Shown here: positions 44,113 to 51,728 of the stretch, piece after piece | Numbering within the stretch: position 1 is the first letter of the stretch | Layout: every line of letters starts with the position of its first letter | Notes under the pieces: model-generated | Databases searched by the model: none | The model's input: only the letters and a program-made list of their open reading frames with translations | What the model was told of the DNA's origin: nothing | Assembly (NCBI RefSeq): GCF_014490785.1 | Contig: NZ_CP051488.1 | Coordinates: 2,170,001 to 2,234,000 of the forward strand | DNA from: Kosakonia sp. SMBL-WEM22 | GTDB taxonomy: Bacteria > Pseudomonadota > Gammaproteobacteria > Enterobacterales > Enterobacteriaceae | Direction: 5' to 3' | Length of the DNA: 64,000 nucleotides | Made by a program: the position numbers and the translations under genes

Positions 44113-44949
44113 TTAGCGAATGGTTTTCGGCGTCACAACGCGGCGCGCACCAACATAGTGGCGCTGCCAGTAATCTTCGCTTAATGAGGTAACCTGAATA
44201 TCCTGGCCGCTACGCGGTGACTGGATAAATTTGCCGTTACCAACATAAACGCCAACATGATCGGCCGTGCCACGACCCTGAGTGCGGAAAAAGACCAGAT
44301 CGCCGCTCTCCAGCTCGCGCAGGTTAACCGGCGAGGCGTCACGCAGGTGATACATCTCATTGGCGGTACGCGGAATACGGAACTTCACCAGATCTTTGTA
44401 GGCGTAATAAACAAGCCCACTGCAATCAAAACCGGTTTTCGGCGAAGAGCCGCCCCAGTGGTAGGGTTTACCAAGCTGATTCATCAGCTTCGACATCGCG
44501 GTTTTTTGCACTTTTTGCACGCGCAGTTTATGCACGTCAGCCAGCGTGCGGGTCTGGCTGCTTTTCACTTTAATACAGTGCGGCTTGTGGCCTTTGCGCG
44601 GCGTACACTTCTCAGTCAACGTAACGGATGCTGTTTTCAGTGAGCCTGAAGTTTTACGACGCGAGGGAGTTTTAGCGGTTTTCTGCGGGGTAGCGCTGCT
44701 TTTCTTTTTGGTCGAGGTTTTATTTTTTGCGGTTTTTTTACTGCTGGCTTTTTCTGCCGAAGTGCCACTGCTTTTCTTTACTGTTTTGGTAGAACCGTTT
44801 TTTTTCTTACGTTCGGATGCTTTCGCCAGATGTGTTTTTTGCACGGCCGAGGCTGGCGCTTGTTCAGAAGCGCTCGCTAATGGCGTGAAAGACAACGTGG
44901 TGAACAACAAAGCACAGAGCGTGATTGAAGCTTTTGGTATCCGCGCCAC
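44113..44949 (-). CDS. mepH: murein DD-endopeptidase MepH (NlpC/P60 family)
   Basis: MepH cleaves D-Ala-mDAP cross-links and makes room for new peptidoglycan. I chose the GTG at 44949 (VARIPKASITLCALLF): an AGGGGA site lies seven bases upstream and the protein then begins like E. coli MepH (MARI); the ATG nine codons earlier has no ribosome site. The 278 residues hold a signal peptide (to about SASA), a long Lys/Ser/Thr-rich basic linker (about 30-110) and a C-terminal NlpC/P60 domain. Catalytic Cys is in TGFDCSGLVYYAY and His in ADHVGVYVGNG. The linker is longer and divergent, as usual for this gene. Confidence 0.93.
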   Translation of the reverse strand: MARIPKASITLCALLFTTLSFTPLASASEQAPASAVQKTHLAKASERKKKNGSTKTVKKSSGTSAEKASSKKTAKNKTSTKKKSSATPQKTAKTPSRRKTSGSLKTASVTLTEKCTPRKGHKPHCIKVKSSQTRTLADVHKLRVQKVQKTAMSKLMNQLGKPYHWGGSSPKTGFDCSGLVYYAYKDLVKFRIPRTANEMYHLRDASPVNLRELESGDLVFFRTQGRGTADHVGVYVGNGKFIQSPRSGQDIQVTSLSEDYWQRHYVGARRVVTPKTIR

Positions 44950-45282
44950 TGAGCAATCCCCTGTTAGGGCAGGCATCTATAATGCTTGCGTATGATTTAA
45001 AAAACTCGTCGATTCTAATCTATAAAAAGCCCAAACGTTAATACTGTTTTTGCATCTGTAGCGTCGTTTCGTTAACAAGCGCAAAAAAAGGAGCAAAACG
45101 TTTCGCTAAAAGCCGATTTTTCGCCGCCTGAACCATGGCGAGTTGGCTCAAATCACCTTTACCTTATCGTGCCTGTAACACCTTAAATCCGCGCGGTGAA
45201 TAAAATGTTATTTTCCGAAGTAAGCCTGACCCGCTACAATGTCCGATCTCTGCCGTAGAAGAAGTTGAAGGAAGCAAAGACA
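44950..45282. other. mepH-grxD divergent intergenic region
   Basis: These 333 bases hold no gene. On the minus strand the A/T-rich stretch near 44985 (CATTATAGAT) could be the mepH -10. On the plus strand TACAAT (45235-45240) could be the grxD -10, though its -35 is poor. Nothing else was recognised. Confidence 0.35.
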
Positions 45283-45627
45283 ATGAGTGAGACTCTTGAA
45301 AAAATTCAGCGCCAGATCGCTGAGAACCCGATTCTGCTGTACATGAAAGGCTCGCCGAAACTGCCAAGCTGCGGTTTCTCCGCCCAGGCCGTTCAGGCGC
45401 TCTCTGCATGCGGCGAGCGTTTTGCCTATGTGGATATCCTGCAAAACCCGGATATCCGTGCCGAACTGCCAAAATACGCAAACTGGCCAACCTTCCCGCA
45501 GCTGTGGGTTGAGGGTGAGCTGGTTGGCGGCTGCGATATTATTATCGAGATGTATCAGCGTGGTGAATTGCAGCCGCTGATCAAAGAGGCCGCAGCGAAG
45601 TATAAAGGCGTACCGGACGCCGAATAA
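45283..45627 (+). CDS. grxD: monothiol glutaredoxin GrxD
   Basis: GrxD is a CGFS-type glutaredoxin that binds a [2Fe-2S] cluster with glutathione and shuttles clusters, often with BolA proteins. The 114 residues contain the CGFS active site (KLPSCGFSAQAVQAL), the glutathione-binding WPTFPQLWV and GGCDI. The start ATG at 45283 (MSETLEKIQRQI) has an AAGGAAG site; an in-frame ATG six codons earlier would overlap that site. Strong conservation with E. coli supports the call. Confidence 0.98.
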   Translation: MSETLEKIQRQIAENPILLYMKGSPKLPSCGFSAQAVQALSACGERFAYVDILQNPDIRAELPKYANWPTFPQLWVEGELVGGCDIIIEMYQRGELQPLIKEAAAKYKGVPDAE

Positions 45628-45651
45628 CCCGGCGTTATCGGCTCTGCCTTG

Positions 45652-45685
45652 AAAGGGCTCATGTTTCGACATGAGCCCTTTTTTA
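45652..45685 (+). terminator. rho-independent terminator of grxD
   Basis: GGGCTCATGT / ACATGAGCCC form a ten-base stem with a TTCG tetraloop, followed by a T run. Confidence 0.95.
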
Positions 45686-45858
45686 TTGCCTGTCACCTGC
45701 TCGCGGCGCGTTGACTTAACCTAAATCATTGGGTATTACTGTATGAATTTCTAATGTAACTAATTGTTAATTATCCTATTTTAATGATTTTCATAAACCC
45801 AGGCATGCTTTTTCTGACGAAGAGCTGTGAACAGGATTGCCTTAATTCAGGATGAATG

Positions 45859-46794
45859 ATGAAAAAAATAGACAAGATAATTGCGTCGATGACGCTTCTC
45901 TTTGCTTTTTCAGTCACGGCGCAGCAGCAGCCGCTGGTAAGCAAGGAGGATGTGACGACCACTATCTCACTGGGCACCCTAAGCGGAACGGCGAAGGAGC
46001 GGGTCTACGATACCGATGAGGGCGGACGCAAACTCAGCGAGCTTGACTGGCGCTATCGTCACGCTGTCGTGGTGCAGGGCTCTATCGAGTGGCCGGTGCA
46101 GTCATGGCTCACTTTCGGTGCGTCCGGATGGGCAACCGTCGCGCACAGTGGCAGCAAGATGGATGATTACGACTGGCAGCAGGCTTCACAATCCCGATGG
46201 ACTGACCACAGCTCTCACCCTCATACGTGGCTCAATTTTGCTAACCAGTGGGATCTCCATCTGACGGGGTGGCTCGTTCACCAGCCTGGCTGGCGGCTTG
46301 GCGTGATGGGCGGCTATCGGCAAAGCCGTTCCAGCTTCTCTGCACACGGCGGTACCTTCAGCCGTAATAATGGCGAAAAAGTTGGCCATTTCGATGATGT
46401 GAAAGTACTCGGATATTCACAGCGCTTCAACGTACCCTATGTTGGCCTTACCGGTCATTATCGCTATGGCAATGTTGAAGCAGGAACCAGTCTGAAATAT
46501 AGCCGCTGGGTAAGTGCGCAGGCGACAGACCAGCACTACTTACGCAGCATCACCTTCCGGGATACAACCCGGCACCAGCAGAGTTTTTCCCTTTCGGCTA
46601 ACGTCGGCTATTACGTCACGCAGCAGGTAAAGCTCTATCTGGAAAGCACATGGGACCGGACGTTAAACAAAAAAGGGACCAATACCGCCACCTTCTCTCA
46701 GGAGGGTACCTATGCGCGTGCCGCTTTCAAGGATAGCGCCGGGATAGAACACTCCGCGCTGCTCACCACCGCCGGACTGGTCTACCACTTTTAA
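45859..46794 (+). CDS. omptin-family outer membrane aspartyl protease (OmpT/PgtE/Pla-like)
   Basis: Omptins are ten-stranded outer-membrane proteases cleaving between basic residues, acting on antimicrobial peptides and plasminogen and needing LPS. The 311 residues have a signal peptide (cleavage near SVTA-QQQP). All four catalytic residues are visible: the Asp pair in DDYDW (103 and 105) and the Asp-His pair in TDQHY (224 and 226). SHPHTWLNFANQWDLHLTGWL, IGL-type strands and the C-terminal TTAGLVYHF with terminal Phe fit the family. The second of two adjacent ATGs (45859) is best spaced from AGGA; the first would add one Met. E. coli has no omptin between grxD and rnt, so it is an insertion here. 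Confidence 0.93.
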   Translation: MKKIDKIIASMTLLFAFSVTAQQQPLVSKEDVTTTISLGTLSGTAKERVYDTDEGGRKLSELDWRYRHAVVVQGSIEWPVQSWLTFGASGWATVAHSGSKMDDYDWQQASQSRWTDHSSHPHTWLNFANQWDLHLTGWLVHQPGWRLGVMGGYRQSRSSFSAHGGTFSRNNGEKVGHFDDVKVLGYSQRFNVPYVGLTGHYRYGNVEAGTSLKYSRWVSAQATDQHYLRSITFRDTTRHQQSFSLSANVGYYVTQQVKLYLESTWDRTLNKKGTNTATFSQEGTYARAAFKDSAGIEHSALLTTAGLVYHF

Positions 46795-46795
46795 T

Positions 46796-46826
46796 AAAAA
46801 ACCGGTCAACAGACCGGTTTTTTTTC
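46796..46826. terminator. bidirectional terminator between the omptin gene and rnt
   Basis: ACCGGTC / GACCGGT pair around an AACA loop, with an A5 run on the left and a T8 run on the right. It directly follows the omptin stop codon and abuts the rnt stop codon. Confidence 0.9.
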
Positions 46827-47481
46827 AGGCTTCTGAATCGACTTCTGGCGTCGGCAACGGCCAGCCGCCAAGCCGCTTCCAGCGGTTAACGATTTCACAA
46901 AACAGCTGTGCGGTCTGCTCCGTGTCATACAACGCCGAATGTGCCTGCGTAGCGTCAAAAGCGATTCCGGCGGCCGCACAGGCTTTAGAGAGCACGGTCT
47001 GACCGAGCGCCAGCCCGCTTAATGAGGCGGTATCAAAAGTCACAAAAGGGTGAAACGGATTACGTTTCAGCGCCGCACGCTCGGCGGCGGCCATCATAAA
47101 ACCATGATCGAATGTCGCGTTATGCGCCACCATGATGGCGCGGTTGCAGTTCTGGTCTTTCATCCCTTTGCGCACCAGTTTGAAAATGGCATGCAGGGCA
47201 TCATATTCGCTCACCGCGCCGCGCAGCGGGTTGGTCGGGTCGATGCCATTAAATGCCAGCGCTTCCGGCTGCAGATTAGCTCCTTCGAATGGCTCAACGT
47301 GAAAGTGCAGGGTGCTGTCAGGCATTAGCCAGCCTTGCTCATCCATTTTTAACGTAACGGCGGCGACCTCCAGCAGGGCGTCGGTTTTGGCGTTAAACCC
47401 GGCGGTTTCAACATCGATTACCACAGGGTAAAAACCGCGAAAACGGTCGCACAGAGCAGTCAGTTGAGCATTATCGGACAT
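46825..47481 (-). CDS. rnt: ribonuclease T
   Basis: RNase T is a homodimeric DEDDh 3'-5' exonuclease that trims tRNA CCA ends and 5S/23S rRNA 3' ends. The 218 residues begin MSDNAQLTALCDRFRGFYP. They carry the DEDD residues in VVIDVETAGFN (Asp23, Glu25), AHNATFDHGF and AHSALYDTEQT, the last with the catalytic His. gloA lies upstream on the same strand with a hairpin between them. Confidence 0.97.
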   Translation of the reverse strand: MSDNAQLTALCDRFRGFYPVVIDVETAGFNAKTDALLEVAAVTLKMDEQGWLMPDSTLHFHVEPFEGANLQPEALAFNGIDPTNPLRGAVSEYDALHAIFKLVRKGMKDQNCNRAIMVAHNATFDHGFMMAAAERAALKRNPFHPFVTFDTASLSGLALGQTVLSKACAAAGIAFDATQAHSALYDTEQTAQLFCEIVNRWKRLGGWPLPTPEVDSEA

Positions 47482-47536
47482 CAGGATCTCTTGATAGGAA
47501 AAAAGGGCAGCGCATTATGGCAAATTTTACGGAAAG

Positions 47537-47566
47537 AAGTAAAACAGCGGGCGCATTGCGCGCCCG
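47537..47566 (-). terminator. probable terminator after gloA
   Basis: On the minus strand GGGCGC / GCGCCC pair across a five-base loop and are followed by GCTGTTTTAC. It lies just after the gloA stop codon, so read-through into rnt is possible. Confidence 0.6.
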
Positions 47567-47572
47567 GGGAGA

Positions 47573-47980
47573 TCAGTGACCCAGACCGCGTCCGGCGTCT
47601 TTCTCTTCAATCAGTTCGATTTTGTAACCGTCCGGATCTTCAACGAAGGCGATAACCGTGGTGCCGCCTTTAACCGGGCCAGCTTCACGGGTGACGTTGC
47701 CGCCGTTTTTACGGATCGCTTCGCAGGACTCCGCCGCGTTTTCAACGCTCAGGGCGATGTGACCATACGCCGTGCCCAGCTCATAGCTGTCGACACCCCA
47801 GTTGTAGGTCAGCTCAATGACCGCTTCTTCGCTCTCATCACCGTAACCGACAAAAGCCAGCGAATATTTGTACTCCGGGTTTTCGCTGGTGCGCAGCAGT
47901 TTCATGCCCAGCACGTTGGTGTAAAAGTTGATTGAGCGTTGCAGGTCGCCGACGCGCAGCATGGTGTGAAGTAAGCGCAT
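47573..47980 (-). CDS. gloA: lactoylglutathione lyase (glyoxalase I)
   Basis: Glyoxalase I isomerises the methylglyoxal-glutathione hemithioacetal to S-lactoylglutathione and is Ni-dependent in enterobacteria. The 135 residues start MRLLHTMLRVGDLQRSINFY. The metal ligands fit His5, Glu56 (AVIELTYNWG), His74 (YGHIALSV) and Glu122 (YKIELIEEK). It lies downstream of nemA on the same strand. In E. coli nemR, nemA and gloA form one operon induced by electrophiles. Confidence 0.98.
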   Translation of the reverse strand: MRLLHTMLRVGDLQRSINFYTNVLGMKLLRTSENPEYKYSLAFVGYGDESEEAVIELTYNWGVDSYELGTAYGHIALSVENAAESCEAIRKNGGNVTREAGPVKGGTTVIAFVEDPDGYKIELIEEKDAGRGLGH

Positions 47981-48075
47981 AATATCCTCTTTTATGAATG
48001 CGTTAACGTTCCAGTTCGAAACACGGTTTTAGTATAGCGGCCGATCCGGGCCGCTATCAAATCTCAATCCGCTTC

Positions 48076-49170
48076 TTAAAGAGAAGGGTAGTCGGTATAG
48101 CCTTCCGCGCCGCCGCCATAGAAGCTTTCCGGGCGCTGCGGGTTGAGTTCTGCTTTCAGCTGCAGGCGTTTGACCAGATCCGGGTTGGCAATATAGGCGC
48201 GGCCAAAGGCCACGGCATCAATCAGCCCCTTATTTATCAGATCTTCCGCTTTCTCAACGCTGTATGCGCCCGCGCCGATAATCGGGCCGTGGAAGCGCGC
48301 ACGCACTTTTTCACGGAACGTTTCGCTGTAGGGCTCGCCGCCCGCCCAGTCCGGCTCGGACATGTGCAGGTAAGCGATACCGCGTTTACCCAGCTCTTCA
48401 ATCAGGTAGAGCGCGTCAGCTTCTTCGTTCGGGCCGTTGTCGGTGTTCTGGAAAGAGCCGATGGGCGAGACGCGAATACCGATGCGATCGGCGCTCCACT
48501 CTTCACACACGGCGTCAATCACTTCCAGCACCAGGCGCGCGCGGTTTTCAACGCTGCCGCCATACTGGTCGGTACGCTGGTTAGCAGAAGGCGAGAGGAA
48601 CTGGTGCAGCAGGTAGCCGTGGGCAGAATGCAGCTCAACCAGATCAAAACCGGCTTCGCGCGCGTTGGCGACAGCCTGGCGGAAATCATTAACGATACCG
48701 GGGATCTCATCGGTCTCCAGTGCGCGCGGCATAGAGGTATCTTCACGCGTGGCGTTGCCATTTTCATCTCGCAGAGAGGTACGGGTACCCGCGCTGATCG
48801 CTGACGGCGCAACCGGTGCGGCACCGCCCGGCTGTAAGCTGCTGTGAGAGATACGGCCGGTGTGCCACAGCTGAACCGCAATGCGGCCATCATCGCCATG
48901 CACTGCCTCGGTGATCTTTTTCCAGGCGGCGATCTGCTCATCGCTGTGCAGACCCGGCGCACCCGCATAGCCTTTGGCCTGGGCGGAGATCTGCGTCGCT
49001 TCACTGATAATCAGCCCGGCGCTGGCGCGCTGGCGGTAGTACTCTGCCATCAGCGGCGTCGGCACATCGCCCGGTTCAATGCTGCGCAGGCGCGTCAGGG
49101 GCGCCATCAACACGCGGTTCGGTACGGTAATGGCACCGACTTTCAACGGCGTAAATAATTTACTGGACAT
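48076..49170 (-). CDS. nemA: N-ethylmaleimide reductase (Old Yellow Enzyme family)
   Basis: NemA is an FMN-dependent ene-reductase that reduces maleimides, nitro-esters and other electrophiles with NADPH. The 364 residues begin MSSKLFTPLKVGAITVPNRV (ATG at 49170, AGGAG site; a TTG two codons earlier is not needed). Family motifs are APLTRLRS, VQLWHTGRISH, the active-site AHGYLLHQFLSPSANQRTD and IGAGAYSVEKAEDLI. A possible operator lies just upstream at 49185-49199. nemR precedes it by 56 bases. Confidence 0.97.
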   Translation of the reverse strand: MSSKLFTPLKVGAITVPNRVLMAPLTRLRSIEPGDVPTPLMAEYYRQRASAGLIISEATQISAQAKGYAGAPGLHSDEQIAAWKKITEAVHGDDGRIAVQLWHTGRISHSSLQPGGAAPVAPSAISAGTRTSLRDENGNATREDTSMPRALETDEIPGIVNDFRQAVANAREAGFDLVELHSAHGYLLHQFLSPSANQRTDQYGGSVENRARLVLEVIDAVCEEWSADRIGIRVSPIGSFQNTDNGPNEEADALYLIEELGKRGIAYLHMSEPDWAGGEPYSETFREKVRARFHGPIIGAGAYSVEKAEDLINKGLIDAVAFGRAYIANPDLVKRLQLKAELNPQRPESFYGGGAEGYTDYPSL

Positions 49171-49184
49171 AAACAACTCCTGAA

Positions 49185-49199
49185 TAGACCGGTCGACTA
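49185..49199. promoter_or_regulatory. candidate NemR-type palindrome in the nemR-nemA gap
   Basis: TAGACCGGTCGACTA is an imperfect palindrome with TAG/CTA ends, similar to the TAGACC...GGTCTA box I remember for NemR. If real, nemA has its own NemR-controlled promoter. Confidence 0.35.
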
Positions 49200-49226
49200 G
49201 TAAAAGGTGAAATAAAAAGCCTGATG

Positions 49227-49829
49227 TTATTCAGGCCGGGTAATGATCTGTTGCGCATGCGCCAGCGCGCTCTCCAGCGGCACGGCACTGCGCGAAATTT
49301 TTGCCTGCAGGTTTGCGCCGAGCCACAGGGCATATAACACCTGCGCCTGGGAGCGCGCTTCGCCTGCAAAGACGAGGCTCTTCTCCTCGCGTCCCTGTTC
49401 CAGCGCTTGCGCGAGCAGGGCGATAATCCCGCGCGCGCCGCTGTCCATCGCCGTGCGCATATCTTCCGAGAGATCGCACACTTCCGCCGAGAGTTTAACG
49501 GTCAGGCAGCCGCTGATGTGACCCTGCTGGCAAAACTGATGCAGCGTCTCCTGATAATAGGCCAGCAATCTGTCGCGCGCCGTGCCCGGGCCCTGGGCAA
49601 AATGGTTCGCCAGCCGCTGGTGGTAACCGGCGTAGTAGCGCTCAAGCAACGCCACGCCAAACGCCTCTTTCGAGCGAAAGTAGTGGTAGAAGGAGCCTTT
49701 TGGCACTTCCGCTGTTTTCAGTAATTCGCTTAACCCCATGCCGGTAAAGCCGCGATGCATACAGAGCTGCTCGCCAGTGGCCAGGAGGTGTTCGCGTGTA
49801 TCGTGTTCAGAATTCTTGCGCATCGACAC
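49227..49829 (-). CDS. nemR: TetR-family repressor NemR
   Basis: NemR represses nemA and gloA and is inactivated by modification of cysteines (bleach, quinones, glyoxals). The 200 residues have an N-terminal HTH (TRE HLLATGEQLCMHRGFTG, then SELLKTAEVPKGSFYHYFRSK) and the redox-sensing region SGCLTVKLSAEVC, whose first Cys corresponds to Cys106 of E. coli. It is divergent from ydhL with 102 bases between starts. Confidence 0.95.
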   Translation of the reverse strand: MSMRKNSEHDTREHLLATGEQLCMHRGFTGMGLSELLKTAEVPKGSFYHYFRSKEAFGVALLERYYAGYHQRLANHFAQGPGTARDRLLAYYQETLHQFCQQGHISGCLTVKLSAEVCDLSEDMRTAMDSGARGIIALLAQALEQGREEKSLVFAGEARSQAQVLYALWLGANLQAKISRSAVPLESALAHAQQIITRPE

Positions 49830-49931
49830 ACTCTAGCGGGCGAACTTTGTGATGGCAATTGGCGAACAATGCGTTTTTAACAGTTGCGCAATATCTCGCC
49901 GCGGTCTTGAATGTAGAGAAAGCCTGCATCT

Positions 49932-50183
49932 ATGGAGCGTCCATTGCCTGAACAACTGGAGTTTTTCCCGGTCCAGAGTCCCTGTCGCGGCATCTGTCAA
50001 ACAGATGAGCGCGGCTTTTGCCGTGGCTGTATGCGCAGCCGCGATGAGCGCTTTAACTGGCAAGCGATGAGCGACGCGCAAAAGCAGGAGGTGCTGCGCC
50101 TCTGCCGCCAGCGCTGGCAGCGTAAATTGCGCGCAATGCGTGACCAGCCCCCGGAAGAACCTGATCAACCTTCGCTGTTTTAA
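49932..50183 (+). CDS. ydhL: DUF1289 family protein YdhL
   Basis: This 83-residue cytoplasmic protein has the DUF1289 four-Cys pattern in SPCRGICQTDERGFCRGCMRS, followed by an amphipathic, Arg-rich helix (MSDAQKQEVLRLCRQRW). The Cys spacing suggests a metal or Fe-S site; function is unknown. It corresponds to E. coli YdhL, also divergent from nemR, with a few extra N-terminal residues. ydhF follows after about 48 bases. Confidence 0.9.
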   Translation: MERPLPEQLEFFPVQSPCRGICQTDERGFCRGCMRSRDERFNWQAMSDAQKQEVLRLCRQRWQRKLRAMRDQPPEEPDQPSLF

Positions 50184-50231
50184 GGGCAAAAATGGGTATA
50201 CTCGGGGCAAATTACCTTCGAGGAAACTATG

Positions 50232-51128
50232 ATGGTTCAGCGTATTGCCCTTGCGCCGCAAGGTCCTGAGTTCTCACGTTTTGTGATGGGTTACTGGCGT
50301 CTGATGGAGTGGAACTTTACCCCGCGCCAGCTGGTGAGTTTTATTGAAGCCCATCTCGACCTTGGCGTTACCACCGTCGATCATGCCGATATCTATGGCG
50401 GCTATCAGTGTGAAGCCGCGTTCGGCGAAGCCCTCAAACTTGCCCCGCATCTGCGTGCGCGCATGGAGATAGTCACCAAATGTGGCATCGCCACTACCGC
50501 GAAGCCGGAAAACGCGCTCGGTCACTACATCACCGAGCGCGATCATATTATTCGCAGCGCCGAGCAGTCGCTGGTCAACCTGGCGACCGACAATCTCGAT
50601 CTGCTGTTGATCCATCGCCCGGACCCGCTAATGGATGCTGACGAGGTTGCCGAAGCTTTTTTACAACTGCATCAGAGCGGTAAAGTGCGTCACTTTGGCG
50701 TCTCCAACTTTACGCCTGCGCAATTCTCCCTGCTGCAATCGCGCCTGCCCTTTATGCTGGTGACCAATCAGGTGGAGATCTCGCCGGTTCATCAGCCGCT
50801 GCTGCTTGACGGCACCCTCGATCAGCTTCAGCAGCTGCGCATCCGCCCGATGGCGTGGTCCTGCCTGGGTGGCGGGCGCATCTTCAGCGATGCCGACTGC
50901 CAGCTGCTGCGCGATGAGCTGCACAAGGTGGCAACGGAGCTGAATGCCGAAAACATCGAGCAGGTGATCTACGCCTGGGTGTTGCGTTTACCCTCTGCGC
51001 CGCTGCCGATCATCGGCTCCGGCAAAATTGAGCGCGTACGTTCATCCCTTGGCGCGCTCAATCTACAGATGTCCCGCCAGCAGTGGTTCCGCATCCGCAA
51101 AGCGGCGCTCGGCTACGACGTGCCGTAA
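50232..51128 (+). CDS. ydhF: aldo/keto reductase family oxidoreductase YdhF
   Basis: This 298-residue TIM-barrel AKR has the DHADIYGGY catalytic Tyr segment, LLLIHRPDPLMDADEV, HFGVSNFTPAQ and the NADPH-site segment PIIGSGKIERV. It is the same length as E. coli YdhF. The second of two adjacent ATGs (50232) is used because AGGA is seven bases upstream and the homologue begins MVQRI. The physiological substrate is not known. Confidence 0.94.
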   Translation: MVQRIALAPQGPEFSRFVMGYWRLMEWNFTPRQLVSFIEAHLDLGVTTVDHADIYGGYQCEAAFGEALKLAPHLRARMEIVTKCGIATTAKPENALGHYITERDHIIRSAEQSLVNLATDNLDLLLIHRPDPLMDADEVAEAFLQLHQSGKVRHFGVSNFTPAQFSLLQSRLPFMLVTNQVEISPVHQPLLLDGTLDQLQQLRIRPMAWSCLGGGRIFSDADCQLLRDELHKVATELNAENIEQVIYAWVLRLPSAPLPIIGSGKIERVRSSLGALNLQMSRQQWFRIRKAALGYDVP

Positions 51129-51206
51129 GCTAACGCTATGACCTCCCGGTGAAATGTGCCGCTCTGGCCTACACTTACAGAGAGAAAACAATCCAACGGA
51201 GGTCAT

Positions 51207-51728
51207 ATGAAGCGTTTTAGTCTGGCAATGCTGGCTCTGCTCACCTGTGCGGGTGCGCAGGCCGCCAGTGAAGAAGTGCAGATGAACCTCGTCACCGCAG
51301 AGGGCGTCGGGCAGTCCGTCGGTAGCGTGAAGATCAGCGAAACCGATAAAGGGCTGGCGTTCGCGCCCGATCTTAACGCCCTGCCGCCCGGCGAGCACGG
51401 TTTCCATGTCCACGCCAAAGGCAGCTGCGAACCAGCAATGAAAGAGGGCAAGCCCTCTGCTGCAGAAGCGGCGGGTGGTCATCTTGATCCTCATAACACA
51501 GGCAAGCACGAAGGGCCGGAAGGGGAAGGCCACTTAGGCGACCTGCCGGTGCTGGTGGTCAATAATGATGGCAAAGCGACTGATGCCGTCGTCGCGCCGC
51601 GCCTGAAAAAACTCGATGAGGTGAAAGGCAAGGCGCTGATGATCCACGTCGGTGGCGATAACATGTCCGATCAGCCAAAACCCCTCGGCGGTGGCGGAGC
51701 GCGTTATGCCTGCGGCGTAATTAAGTAA
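51207..51728 (+). CDS. sodC: periplasmic Cu,Zn superoxide dismutase
   Basis: SodC dismutates superoxide in the periplasm. The ATG at 51207 sits behind GGAGGT and gives 173 residues with a signal peptide (cleavage near GAQA-ASEE). Metal ligands lie in GFHVHAKGSC, GGHLDPHNTGKHEGPEGEGH and the zinc Asp of HLGDLPVLVV, with a copper His in MIHVGGDNMSD. A longer upstream frame is rejected. Its 3' end overlaps the convergent ydhK by eight bases. sodB is absent from its usual place in this window. Confidence 0.97.
   Translation: MKRFSLAMLALLTCAGAQAASEEVQMNLVTAEGVGQSVGSVKISETDKGLAFAPDLNALPPGEHGFHVHAKGSCEPAMKEGKPSAAEAAGGHLDPHNTGKHEGPEGEGHLGDLPVLVVNNDGKATDAVVAPRLKKLDEVKGKALMIHVGGDNMSDQPKPLGGGGARYACGVIK

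Noticed and set aside
45740..45790. PhoP box upstream of the omptin gene
   Set aside because: TGTAAC and TGTTAA lie close together near 45753-45768, but the spacing is four rather than five bases and no -10 follows at the right distance.
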